Source: Methanothrix sp.
GTDB lineage: Archaea; Halobacteriota; Methanosarcinia; Methanotrichales; Methanotrichaceae
Assembly: GCA_020844795.1 (NCBI GenBank)
Contig: CP086218.1
Coordinates: 515,390 to 559,260, forward strand
Direction of reading: 5' to 3'
Length of the DNA stretch: 43,871 bases
The position numbers and the translations under genes were made by a program. How positions within the stretch are numbered: position 1 is the stretch's first letter; each line of letters starts with the position of its first letter. This document shows, one piece after another, positions 32,273-39,699 of this stretch. A model generated the notes under the pieces. The model had not been told where the DNA came from and did not search any database. It was given only the letters and a program-made list of their open reading frames with translations.

Positions 32273-33660
32273 AACCAGAGCTTCCGGGGCTCTCTGGAAC
32301 CGATCACTATCGTCTGGTTCTCCACCTTGTAAGGGAGGTCGTCAGCGGGGCTGTAGGTGGCGTATCGGGCCAGGTCTTCCCACGCCCCCTCCAAGTCCAT
32401 CTCCCCCTCAAAGGGCTTCATCAGGGGCCTCCAGTCCACGGCGGTGCTGCTCCCTTTGGGGATCCAGTAGGGGTCGTCGCCGATCCCGTCGCCGTCCCGG
32501 TCTCGGCCCCGGTAGTCGTCATAGTAGTTGCCGACGGAGGCGTTCCAGAAGTTGTGGCTGGCGTTGTCGTAGCCGGAGATGAGGTTTCTCCGGAAGTTAT
32601 TCATGTATAAGAGGTTGTTCTCGTTCTTGTCCAGCCTTATACCGTTGCTGTTCTTCGATATCTCGTTGTAGCATATCAGGTTGAACTCTGCCCCCCTCGT
32701 CAGGTCGAGGCCGTTGAGGTTCTCCTCCAGGACGTTACCCGCCACCAGGTTGTAGCTGCTGTTCTCCTGGATGCTGATACCGATACCCCTGATACCGAGA
32801 TCCCCGCCGCCCCTCGTCGCCCTGTTATTCAGTATCGAGTTGTTGGAGCCGGAGGCTACTACCATACCGTAGTATACGTTCCGATCCAGGTTATTATCCC
32901 GAACCTCGGCCTTGGACGAGTTCCACAGGAAGATGCCCTGCCAGTTTTTAATCAACTCGTTTCCTGCGACCAGACAGCCTGCGCAGTCCTTCAGCATCAC
33001 CCCTGCGGCTGAGTTGTCGATGAAGAGGTTGCCCGCCAGGACGATCCCCTCGGAGCCTTCGATACGGACCCCGTATTTGCCGCTTGCCCTGAAGGTGGAC
33101 CCCTCCACCCACCCTACATCAGATCCCTGGAGGAATAGGCCGGTGTCGCACCTCTCAAAAGACGAGTTTAAGATGGTGAAGTTCCTGGACCCCGTGACCT
33201 GGACCCCCACCTCCGCCCCCTCCACCGCCAGATCATCGATGACGACGTCGTCGCCGTCGACGAAGACCCCGGAGTTGGGGAGGTTTAGGGTGTAGTGGGA
33301 CTTCCTGCTGGAGAGGTCCATATAGTAGCTGAACTTATCTTCCTGTTTCTTCTGCACCCCCACCACCTTCAGCCCCTGGATCCTGACCCCGTCCGCCCTG
33401 ATGTATACCGCAGGGTTCTGGGTCTGGGCTCTGACGGAAGGGTATCCCTCCCCCAGGATGATGAGGGGCTTGTCGACGGTGAAGGGGACGTAAACTCCGG
33501 CGGGAACGATCACCGTATCTCCTGGCATCGCCCCGTCGATCGCCGCCTGGATGTCGCCGGAGGCGAAGACGGGACCGGCTGACGCCGACCCTGCCAGGGC
33601 GAGGATCGATATGAAAAGATATAATAGAGCCCCGGCTCGATCCCGCCCGAAATTCTCCAC
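32269..33660 (-). CDS. secreted NosD/CASH-type beta-helix protein (second paralogue)
   Basis: A protein of about 463 residues: signal peptide (ALLYLFISILALAGSASA), then the NosD opening DIQAAIDGAMPGDTVIVPAGVY, nearly the same as in the paralogue at 19073-20572. About ten parallel beta-helix repeats follow (NFTILNSSFERCDTG, NSILNNRATRGGG, NLICYNEISKNSNG). It ends with a short region containing NYYDDYRGRDRDGDGIGDDPYW, a typical terminal motif of this family. The frame is open to 33750 inside purH, but GTG 33660, just after purH ends, gives a proper signal peptide and is my choice. Unlike the first copy it has no C-terminal Ig-like domain. Confidence 0.87.
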   Translation of the reverse strand: MENFGRDRAGALLYLFISILALAGSASAGPVFASGDIQAAIDGAMPGDTVIVPAGVYVPFTVDKPLIILGEGYPSVRAQTQNPAVYIRADGVRIQGLKVVGVQKKQEDKFSYYMDLSSRKSHYTLNLPNSGVFVDGDDVVIDDLAVEGAEVGVQVTGSRNFTILNSSFERCDTGLFLQGSDVGWVEGSTFRASGKYGVRIEGSEGIVLAGNLFIDNSAAGVMLKDCAGCLVAGNELIKNWQGIFLWNSSKAEVRDNNLDRNVYYGMVVASGSNNSILNNRATRGGGDLGIRGIGISIQENSSYNLVAGNVLEENLNGLDLTRGAEFNLICYNEISKNSNGIRLDKNENNLLYMNNFRRNLISGYDNASHNFWNASVGNYYDDYRGRDRDGDGIGDDPYWIPKGSSTAVDWRPLMKPFEGEMDLEGAWEDLARYATYSPADDLPYKVENQTIVIGSREPRKLWF

Positions 33661-33685
33661 CGGGCCTTCGCCGAACGATACCCTC

Positions 33686-35062
33686 TCAATGTCTGAAGTG
33701 GCGCATGGCTGTGAAGACCATGGCCATACCGTGTTCGTCTGCAGCTTCAATCACCTCAGCGTCCCTGATGGAACCCCCCGGATGGACGACGGCGGTGGCT
33801 CCCGCCTCGAAGGTCCTGTCGAGGCCGTCCCTGAAGGGGAAGAAGGAGTCGGTTGCCGCCACCGTCCCCCTGGTATCCAGGCCGTGCTCTTCCGCCTTCT
33901 CAGCCCCGAAGCGGGCGGAATCGACCCTGGAGACCTGCCCCGAGCCGATCCCTACCGTCTGGTTCGCCGTGGCGTAGACGAGGGCGTTGGATTTGACGTA
34001 TTTGGCCACCTTCCAGGCGAACCGGAGAGCCATCGTCTCTGCAGGGGTGGGGCCCCGCTCCGTCACCACCCTCCACTCCAATATGTCCCCTCGGTCGTAG
34101 TCCTGGACGAGATGCCCGCCGAAGACGCTCTTGGATTGGCTCCCCTGATAGAGGAGGTCACGCCCCTCCAGAAGCTCGGTGACGTCCAGGATCCGACGGT
34201 TCGGCTTCTCCCGGAGGATAGCGAGCGCCTCGGGGTCGTAGCCCGGTGCCAGGAGGACCTCGATGAAGTGGTCCCGCATCGCTTCCGCCAGCTCCACCCC
34301 CACCGGCTCGGAGAAGCCCATAACACCACCGAAGGCGCTCTTGGGGTCGGTGGATAGGGCCCTCCTGTACGCCTCCACCCCGTCCTGGCCGTAGGCGACA
34401 CCGCAGGGGTTTGCGTGTTTGACGATCACCGATAGGGACCGGTCTTCCTTCACGCGATCGTACTCCACCAGGTCAGCGAGCATCTCCAGAGCCGCCTCGG
34501 CATCGACGACGTTGTTGTAGGACATCTCCTTCCCGGAGAGCTTGGGGGCCCGGTGGAGGCCGAGCCCTCCTGGCTTCTGGTATAATGAGGCCTCCTGGTG
34601 CCAGTTCTCTCCGTACCGGAGATCCTGGACCTTCTCATAGGCGTGGACTAGATAGCGGGGGCTCTCTCCCTGGAGGACTGCAAGCCTCTCTGCATCCCTG
34701 GATATGGAGCGGTATATCGCCTCGGAGGCGAGAGCCCTCCTGACGCCCTCCGAGAGGTCATCTCCGGCAGTTATGTCGTCAAGGACCATCCCAAACCTTT
34801 CAGAGCCGACCAGTACGGCAGAGCCGTTCTCTATCGCCCCCATGACGACCGCCGATCCGAGGGGGGTGGAGCAGAAGCTCTGATCGCAGAGGACTAGGCG
34901 GTCAGCTCCACCCCATCCTCCCCCTCCGGCAGAGGCGATCTCTTTCAGGACTTCGGCGGGGCGGGACCTCTGGACGGCAACCCCCCTCTCCACCATTCGG
35001 CTGAGAAAATCGTTCATCTCTGAAGACTCGCGGGCCAGGACGACAACTTGCCTAATCTGCAT
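33686..35062 (-). CDS. purH: PurH-type AICAR formyltransferase with degenerate IMP-cyclohydrolase domain
   Basis: Catalyses formylation of AICAR in purine synthesis. From about residue 130 the 458-residue protein is a good AICAR transformylase: LRYGENWHQEASLY, SYNNVVDAEAAL, VIVKHANPCGVA, DPKSAFGGV, KSNALVYA with IGSGQVSRVDSA, and ATDSFFPFRDGLD plus HPGGSIRD. The N-terminal part is short and lacks the STGGTA and GRVKTLHPKIHGG motifs of the IMP cyclohydrolase (MGS-like) domain. IMP ring closure is probably done by another enzyme such as PurO; that is inference. A TATA-like TTAAAATAA and a palindrome lie just upstream, which makes ATG 35062 more likely than GTG 35086. Confidence 0.9.
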   Translation of the reverse strand: MQIRQVVVLARESSEMNDFLSRMVERGVAVQRSRPAEVLKEIASAGGGGWGGADRLVLCDQSFCSTPLGSAVVMGAIENGSAVLVGSERFGMVLDDITAGDDLSEGVRRALASEAIYRSISRDAERLAVLQGESPRYLVHAYEKVQDLRYGENWHQEASLYQKPGGLGLHRAPKLSGKEMSYNNVVDAEAALEMLADLVEYDRVKEDRSLSVIVKHANPCGVAYGQDGVEAYRRALSTDPKSAFGGVMGFSEPVGVELAEAMRDHFIEVLLAPGYDPEALAILREKPNRRILDVTELLEGRDLLYQGSQSKSVFGGHLVQDYDRGDILEWRVVTERGPTPAETMALRFAWKVAKYVKSNALVYATANQTVGIGSGQVSRVDSARFGAEKAEEHGLDTRGTVAATDSFFPFRDGLDRTFEAGATAVVHPGGSIRDAEVIEAADEHGMAMVFTAMRHFRH

Positions 35063-35068
35063 GAAAAC

Positions 35069-35091
35069 CTTGACCGTGATGGTCACAAGGT
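35069..35091 (-). promoter_or_regulatory. palindrome between purH TATA box and start
   Basis: TGACC (35071-35075) and GGTCA (35081-35085) are inverted around a 5-bp centre. They extend to CCTTGACC/GGTCA-C-AAGG with one bulged base. The element lies between the TATA-like box (near 35096) and ATG 35062, over the expected transcript start, where an archaeal repressor could act. Confidence 0.35.
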
Positions 35092-35220
35092 TATTTTAAC
35101 ATTGCCCCATGCCCCAACTTTCAAGATGGAGAAGGCGACTTGAGCCTTCTCTTTCCGCCTGTCCTCCGTCGAAACCCCACTCTTTTACGGACAGTCCTGC
35201 ACCGGGATCGAAGGGCAAAT

Positions 35221-35228
35221 CTTTAAGT
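35221..35228 (+). promoter_or_regulatory. TATA box for DUF167 gene
   Basis: CTTTAAGT is centred about 28 nt before ATG 35253. There is no ribosome-binding site before the ATG, so a leaderless mRNA is likely. Confidence 0.5.
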
Positions 35229-35252
35229 TCTACAGACAGCGCTTTTCTTACC

Positions 35253-35588
35253 ATGGAAGCCGCCGATCTCATCCGCAAGGCGATAGATCCCCACCCAAAG
35301 GGGGTTCTCATAAGGTTCGAGGTGGCGCCGGGGTCGAAGAGGCTCGTCCTTCCCTCCGGCTTCAACCCCTGGCGGAGATCCATGGAGGCGAAGCTCACCG
35401 AGGAGCCGACGGGAGGAAAGGCGAACCGGGAGCTGGAGCGGGCCCTCTGCGACCTCTTCGTCATCGGAGCCGACCGGGTCCAGGTGACTGCAGGAAAGAA
35501 GAGCCCCCGAAAGGTCGTCATGGTCCTGGGGGTGGACGCCGACGAGGCGGTGAGGGTCCTATCGGAGGCGGGAGAGGGGATGCCCTGA
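35253..35588 (+). CDS. DUF167/YggU family protein
   Basis: A 111-residue protein of the DUF167 (YggU) family, present in bacteria, archaea and eukaryotes. Family features are the strand VLIRFEVAPGSKR, the AKLTEEPTGGKANREL block (conserved G-K-A-N) and VQVTAGKKSPRKVV. The frame continues upstream to 35109, but the TATA box fixes ATG 35253 as the start. The biochemical function is unknown. It is followed by Toprim and NTPase genes on the same strand, which hints at a nucleic-acid context without proving it. Confidence 0.9.
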   Translation: MEAADLIRKAIDPHPKGVLIRFEVAPGSKRLVLPSGFNPWRRSMEAKLTEEPTGGKANRELERALCDLFVIGADRVQVTAGKKSPRKVVMVLGVDADEAVRVLSEAGEGMP

Positions 35589-35671
35589 CTCCTGGAGGGA
35601 GGAGAGGCGGCCGGAAGGGGCGCGAACCGAGGGGGAGGAGGGCCTGCTGCGACCCCGAATCCCTAGAGAAG

Positions 35672-36046
35672 GTGATCGAGGCTCTCCTGGAGGCCTCCGA
35701 TGAAGGAGCTGTCATCATAGTCGAGGGGGAGAGGGACGAGCGGTCCCTCCGGGATCTGGGGGTAGAGGGGCCGATCCTCCGGGCGGCGCGCCGTCCCGCC
35801 CTGGAGGTGGCGGAGGAGGCGGCCCTGTCCTTCAAGCAGGTCGTCGTCCTCACCGACTGGGACCGGGCCGGGGAGGAGCTGGCCCGCAAGATGGCTGAGT
35901 ACCTCCTATCCTCCGGCGCCAGGGTCGATCTCGACACCAGGGACCGGCTGAAGAAGATGGTCCGCCGGGAGATAAAGGACGTAGAGAGCCTCAGCAGGTT
36001 CGTCGAGAGGGTGAGGGCGGAGAGATGCCCGAAAGGGTTGCCATAA
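35672..36046 (+). CDS. small Toprim-domain protein
   Basis: A protein of about 124 residues with a single Toprim domain of the small-primase-like family. The conserved glutamate lies in VIIVEGERDERSLRDLGV and the DxD motif in VVVLTDWDRAGEELARKM. The C-terminus is basic (RDRLKKMVRREIKDVE). The first possible standard start is GTG 35672, but the upstream frame (CCDPESLEK) looks like a continuation of the first helix, so the true N-terminus may be a little longer from a rare start. It overlaps the next gene by 22 nt. A role in RNA or DNA processing is likely from the fold only. Confidence 0.82.
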   Translation: MIEALLEASDEGAVIIVEGERDERSLRDLGVEGPILRAARRPALEVAEEAALSFKQVVVLTDWDRAGEELARKMAEYLLSSGARVDLDTRDRLKKMVRREIKDVESLSRFVERVRAERCPKGLP

Positions 36047-36543
36047 CCGGCCCGCCCGGGTCGGGAAAGTCGACCCTGGTGAAGAAGGTGATCGACCTTC
36101 TCGGCCGCCGGGCAGGGGGCGTTCTGGCCCGGGAGGTCCGCCGCGGCAGAGAGAGGACGGGCTTTCTTCTGGAGGACCTCCTGACGGGGGACCAGGGAAC
36201 CCTCGCCTCCCTCGATGGGCCTGGACCGAAGGTCGGAAGGTACAGGGTATGCCTCCGGGACCTGGAGGAGGTCGGGGCGGAGGCGGTGGAGAGGGCGGTC
36301 CGGGAGGCAGAGGTGGTGGTCATCGACGAGGTGGGGCCGATGGAGCTACTCTCCGGGCCCTTCACCGGGGCGGTGGAAGCTGCCCTCGCCTCAGACAAAG
36401 CGATGCTAGTCGTCGTCCACGCCAAGTCGAGCCACCCCCTCGCCGAGAGGATCAGGATGGAGCTGCGGCTCTTCGTCGTCACCGAGGAGAGCCGGGACCG
36501 CCTCCCTGAGGAGGTCATCTCTGCCCTGGCCCCCCAACTCTGA
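36025..36543 (+). CDS. THEP1-type nucleoside-triphosphatase
   Basis: A 172-residue P-loop enzyme of the NTPase_1/THEP1 family, which hydrolyses nucleoside triphosphates. Walker A is GPPGSGKSTLVKK (residues 9-21). GGVLAREVRRGRERTGFLLEDL is the family's arginine-rich segment, EVVVIDEVGPMELLS is Walker B, and AMLVVVHAKSSHPLAERI follows. The length is standard. It overlaps the Toprim gene, so the two are translationally linked. The cellular role of the family is not settled. Confidence 0.92.
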   Translation: MPERVAITGPPGSGKSTLVKKVIDLLGRRAGGVLAREVRRGRERTGFLLEDLLTGDQGTLASLDGPGPKVGRYRVCLRDLEEVGAEAVERAVREAEVVVIDEVGPMELLSGPFTGAVEAALASDKAMLVVVHAKSSHPLAERIRMELRLFVVTEESRDRLPEEVISALAPQL

Positions 36544-36551
36544 TCCCAGCC

Positions 36552-37769
36552 TCAGGAGCCGCCGTGGATCTCTTCGAGCTTTGTGATCTTCTGGATCTCC
36601 TCTTTGAGGGCCGGGGGGAGGCCCTTGATCTCGACGTCGAGGAAGCCCCGGACGATGACGCTCGTCGCCTCATCGGTGGAGAGCCCCCGGGCCATCAGGT
36701 ACTCCAGCTCCACCTGAGAGATCTTCCCGACGGCGGCCTCGTGGGACATGTCCAGGCCTCCGCACCAGCCGTCGAGCTCCGGTATGGAGTAGATCCTCCC
36801 CTTCTCGGTGAGGATTAATCCGACGCACTCGACGTGGGCCCGGACGTCGGGGACCTTTCCGACCATACGCCCCCGGTTTATGATCTCGCCCCCGGTGGAG
36901 ACGACTCTGGCTATCGACTCGGCGCTGGTCCTCGGGGCCTCGAGGATCGTCTGGTTTCCGATGTCGATGTTGCCCCTCCGGGCGTACATGATGGTGTTGA
37001 AGCTGGCGACGGCCCCCTCCCCGGCGAGGGTGGCGGTGGGGAAGGCCTGGAGGCTCTTCACCGGAGTGAGGGTGATGTAGTTCTCGGAGATGGACCCCCC
37101 CGCCTCCACCCGGCTTGCGCCCCGGGGCCGGACCTCCACCTCTTCACCCCAGTTGTGGACCATGGTGAAGGTGACGTGGGCGTTCTTCTTGACGTAGACC
37201 TCCGAGACCCCCAGGTGCAGCCCCCTCCCGGCGTGGGACGGGGTGGTGCAGCCGGTGATGATGTGAAGCCGGGACCCCTCCTCGGCGATGACGACGTTGT
37301 GGACGCGCTGCCGCTTGTTCTTCCCTCCCATGAAGAGGCAGGTCTTGAGGGGGAAGGTGCTCACCGTACCGGGCTTCGCCCTGATGAAGTAGCCCGCCGG
37401 GGGGTGCATCCCCACGTCGGCGGTGTACTTGTCGGTGTCGATGGGGACGAGCTTCCAGTAGTAATCCGCGAGGTAGCTGTGCTCCCGCAGGGCGGTCCCT
37501 ATGTCCATCACCTCGATCCCCTCCACCGACGAGCCCCGATGGACCGCCGACTGATCGACCTGGAAGTAGTCGCCGGCCGACTCGCCGGTGAGGCTCACCC
37601 CGGCGCTGAGGGCTGCGGTCTGGACGTCCTCGGGGAGCATCTCCAGAGCCTCGATCTCCCCCATCTCCTCCGACTCCGCCTCATAGCTATCGATATCGAT
37701 ATCTGTCCCCAGAGCCGCCTCCTTATCCTTAGCCTTCTTCGCCTTCTCCTCTAGACGGGACATAGACAT
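36552..37769 (-). CDS. sufB: SufB/SufD-family Fe-S cluster assembly scaffold
   Basis: A scaffold subunit of the minimal SUF-type iron-sulfur assembly system of methanogens (often called SmsCB). The beta-helix core has RQRVHNVVIAEEGS, GRGLHLGVSEVYVKKNA, GNIDIGNQTILEAP and RAHVECVGLILTEKGR. The C-terminal helical part has ELDGWCGGLDMSHEAAVGKI and LMARGLSTDEATSVIVRGF, where an Asp/Glu-rich ligand region is expected. The ATG at 37769 has a purine-rich GAGGGG upstream and lies inside the end of sufC, an overlap of 19 nt, so the pair is coupled. No separate sufD, sufS or sufU is visible. Confidence 0.93.
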   Translation of the reverse strand: MSMSRLEEKAKKAKDKEAALGTDIDIDSYEAESEEMGEIEALEMLPEDVQTAALSAGVSLTGESAGDYFQVDQSAVHRGSSVEGIEVMDIGTALREHSYLADYYWKLVPIDTDKYTADVGMHPPAGYFIRAKPGTVSTFPLKTCLFMGGKNKRQRVHNVVIAEEGSRLHIITGCTTPSHAGRGLHLGVSEVYVKKNAHVTFTMVHNWGEEVEVRPRGASRVEAGGSISENYITLTPVKSLQAFPTATLAGEGAVASFNTIMYARRGNIDIGNQTILEAPRTSAESIARVVSTGGEIINRGRMVGKVPDVRAHVECVGLILTEKGRIYSIPELDGWCGGLDMSHEAAVGKISQVELEYLMARGLSTDEATSVIVRGFLDVEIKGLPPALKEEIQKITKLEEIHGGS

Positions 37770-38479
37770 CCAACACACCCCTCATATCCGTTGACCTTGA
37801 TCTGTTCCAGGATCTCCCTAGGGCTTCCCGAGCAGACGATCGTCCCCTCGATCATGACGTGGGCCTTGTCCGCCGACATGTAGTCGAGGATGTGGCCGAA
37901 GTGGGTGATGATAACCCCCGACTTCTTCCTCGCGCTCGGCTTCTGATCCTTCTGGGTGAGGACGTTTATCGCCCGACCGATCACCTTGATGTTCTCCAGG
38001 TCGACCCCGGAGTCGGGCTCGTCGAGCATCACGAAGTCCGGCTCCTGGGCGAGGAGCTGGACCATCTCCGACCTCTTCACCTCGCCGCCGGAGAAGCCCC
38101 TGTTAACCTCCCGGTCGGCAAACTCGACGAAGTCGAGGTCCTTCAGGATCTTCCCGGCGTCCGCCTGGGGGTTACAGAGCTTGATCATATCCGAGACCTT
38201 CAGCCCCCGGATGGTGGGGGGGTGCTGGAAGGCGATGCCGATCCCCAGCCTCGCCCGCTCGTGCATCGGCATCCTGGTTATATCGACGCCCTTGAACCAG
38301 ATCGTCCCCTCGTTCACTTGGTACCGGGGTATGCCGGCAATGGTGCTGAGTAGCGTCGTCTTGCCGCAGCCGTTGGGGCCGAAGAGGGCGTGGGTCTCAC
38401 CCTCCCCTACGCTCATATTCACCCCTTTCAGGACCTGCTTATCCCCTATGCTCACCCAGAGATCTTCAATCTTTAACAT
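37751..38479 (-). CDS. sufC: SufC ATPase of the Fe-S assembly complex
   Basis: A soluble ABC-type ATPase that works with SufB. Residues show Walker A GPNGCGKTTLL, Q-loop IAFQHPPTIRG, signature FSGGEVKRSEMVQLL, Walker B PDFVMLDEPDSGVDLE and the switch His in GVIITHFGH. ATG 38479 has GAGGAAGG upstream; the in-frame ATG at 38500 lies before this ribosome site. The C-terminus ends in GCVGCLCPV, three cysteines not found in standard bacterial SufC, perhaps a metal or cluster site. It is the first gene of the sufC-sufB operon. A TATA-like TGTTATTAC is found near 38553. Confidence 0.95.
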   Translation of the reverse strand: MLKIEDLWVSIGDKQVLKGVNMSVGEGETHALFGPNGCGKTTLLSTIAGIPRYQVNEGTIWFKGVDITRMPMHERARLGIGIAFQHPPTIRGLKVSDMIKLCNPQADAGKILKDLDFVEFADREVNRGFSGGEVKRSEMVQLLAQEPDFVMLDEPDSGVDLENIKVIGRAINVLTQKDQKPSARKKSGVIITHFGHILDYMSADKAHVMIEGTIVCSGSPREILEQIKVNGYEGCVGCLCPV

Positions 38480-38586
38480 GGGACCGCCTTCCTCTCGCAT
38501 CCTCTTGGCTTCAGCCTTCTTTATCCTCAGAACCTAATGGCGGTCGTCAGTAATAACATCTTCCCCCTGGGCCCGGATGAAAGCCT

Positions 38587-38685
38587 GTAGCCGGTTATCG
38601 CTATTGAATGGCGTAGACCGCCTCTCGAGACGGTCCGGCCCCTCCAGAGAGGAAGTTTGGGTCGAGGGGCCCCGAAACCGGCTAT
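38587..38685. ncRNA. candidate multibranched structured RNA in sufC-mtd gap
   Basis: The 344-nt gap 38480-38823 has no convincing gene. It holds a closing helix (38588-38596 with 38676-38684, nine perfect pairs) that encloses three internal hairpins: CGC...GCG near 38599-38613, GACCG/CGGTC at 38616-38635, and GGCCCCT/AGGGGCC at about 38637-38671. The strand is undetermined. No tRNA T-loop or other known class was recognised. On the + strand T8 at about 38769-38776 could end it; on the minus strand a TATA-like GGATATAATA abuts the closing helix. Confidence 0.4.
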
Positions 38686-38823
38686 TATATCCCGGCATCC
38701 GCCCTCGCCAAAATAGAAGATGGGCCTGGAGCTCGTAGGAAGCGCCAGGGCCATTATTTGCAGGACGTTTTTTTTGCGAACGGGATCTGGCGAACGCATT
38801 TGGGCTTCGAGGTCGAGATCCCT

Positions 38824-39648
38824 TCATACGGGCTCGGGCTTATCGAGGAGCCCCGTCTTCGCGAGGATCGCCCCGGACCGGGCGTGGGGCTTCCTGGAGA
38901 TCGAGTCCATCGACTTCTCCATCTCCCTCGCCTCGTCGGCGAGGATCGCCGCAGCCCGCATCACCTCGTGGCCGGCGGCGGCGGTGAGGGCGATCCGATC
39001 CAGCTCCTTCAGCCTGAAGCAGGCAGCAGCGTCGATCCCCGCCACCGTCTGGGCCATGTGAAGGGCTCCGATCGCCTTCGCCCGGGCGTAGGGGTTCTTA
39101 AAGTCCATCCTCTCGGTGCACTTCTCGGGGTTTGAGAGGATGGCCGGCAGCTTCGCAGATCCGGCGATGATGCTGGCCATAGCTCCGTCCAGCTCCTCCT
39201 GGACTAGCCTGACCGACCCGCAGATGCTGAGGACCTTGATGGCGTCGGCGTTGAAGAGGGCCATCTCCGCCGGGTCGAGGAACTCCCGCTTCGCCCCGAT
39301 GAGGGGGTCGAAGGGGAGGATGATGTACCCGAACCCTTCGGCCTGGAGCGCCTCCCTGGCCTCCTTCTTGGAGGGACCGTCGGAGATGACGATCGTCGGC
39401 AGGTCTCTGTACAAAGCCCGGGCCGCCGTCGGCCCCGGGGTGGCGGCATTGGGGCCTATCATCACCACCAGCTGGGGCCCCCAGCCCTTCAGCTCCGCCG
39501 ACATCTCCGCCTCCCTCTCCGTCATCTTGGCTCCGAAGGAGAGGGATCGGACCTCGATGTCGGTCCTCTCGGCGATCTCGTCCAGGGCCAGGTCTGCGAC
39601 CAGGGAGGAAGCGACGTTGCCGAGCTTGATAAAACCGATCTTGAACAT
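38824..39648 (-). CDS. mtd: F420-dependent methylene-tetrahydromethanopterin dehydrogenase
   Basis: Catalyses the reversible F420H2-dependent reduction of methenyl-H4MPT to methylene-H4MPT in the C1 pathway of methanogenesis. The 274-residue length is typical. Marks are IGFIKLGNVASSLVADL, SFGAKM, VVMIGPNAATPGPTAAR, VISDGPSKK, FGYIILPFDPLIGAKREFLDP, NADAIKVLSICGSVRLVQE, and NPYARAKAIGALHMAQTVAG. A TATA-like CTTTTATGA is about 37 nt before the ATG, with a palindrome over the expected start of transcription. It is the only H4MPT C1 dehydrogenase or reductase seen in the window. Confidence 0.97.
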   Translation of the reverse strand: MFKIGFIKLGNVASSLVADLALDEIAERTDIEVRSLSFGAKMTEREAEMSAELKGWGPQLVVMIGPNAATPGPTAARALYRDLPTIVISDGPSKKEAREALQAEGFGYIILPFDPLIGAKREFLDPAEMALFNADAIKVLSICGSVRLVQEELDGAMASIIAGSAKLPAILSNPEKCTERMDFKNPYARAKAIGALHMAQTVAGIDAAACFRLKELDRIALTAAAGHEVMRAAAILADEAREMEKSMDSISRKPHARSGAILAKTGLLDKPEPV

Positions 39649-39657
39649 GGCAATAAC

Positions 39658-39675
39658 CCGCCTCTGAGAGGGCGG
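39658..39675 (-). promoter_or_regulatory. palindrome upstream of mtd
   Basis: CCGCCTCT (39658-39665) and AGAGGGCGG (39667-39675) are inverted, with a single extra base in one arm. The element lies between the TATA-like box (39681-39690) and the mtd ATG, overlapping the expected transcription start, as an operator would. Confidence 0.35.
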
Positions 39676-39699
39676 CGTATCATAAAAGAGTTCCGATCC

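Noticed and set aside
19073-33660. The two NosD-like genes as a recent duplication or repeat
   Set aside because: Similarity is limited to the family opening and repeat pattern; DNA-level identity is not evident, and the C-terminal domains differ.
33660-33750. Longer N-terminus for the second NosD-like protein
   Set aside because: The extra codons overlap the end of purH and would place about 30 hydrophilic residues before the signal peptide.
38587-38685. tRNA reading of the cloverleaf-like structure
   Set aside because: No T-loop GGTTCRA sequence, no D-loop GG, and the closing helix is nine pairs; it is not a tRNA by visible criteria.
38534-38827. Overlapping minus-strand open frames of 90 and 97 codons in the sufC-mtd gap
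   Set aside because: Arg/Ser/Pro-rich composition without domain-like pattern, two competing frames in the same DNA, and the region instead folds as nested hairpins.
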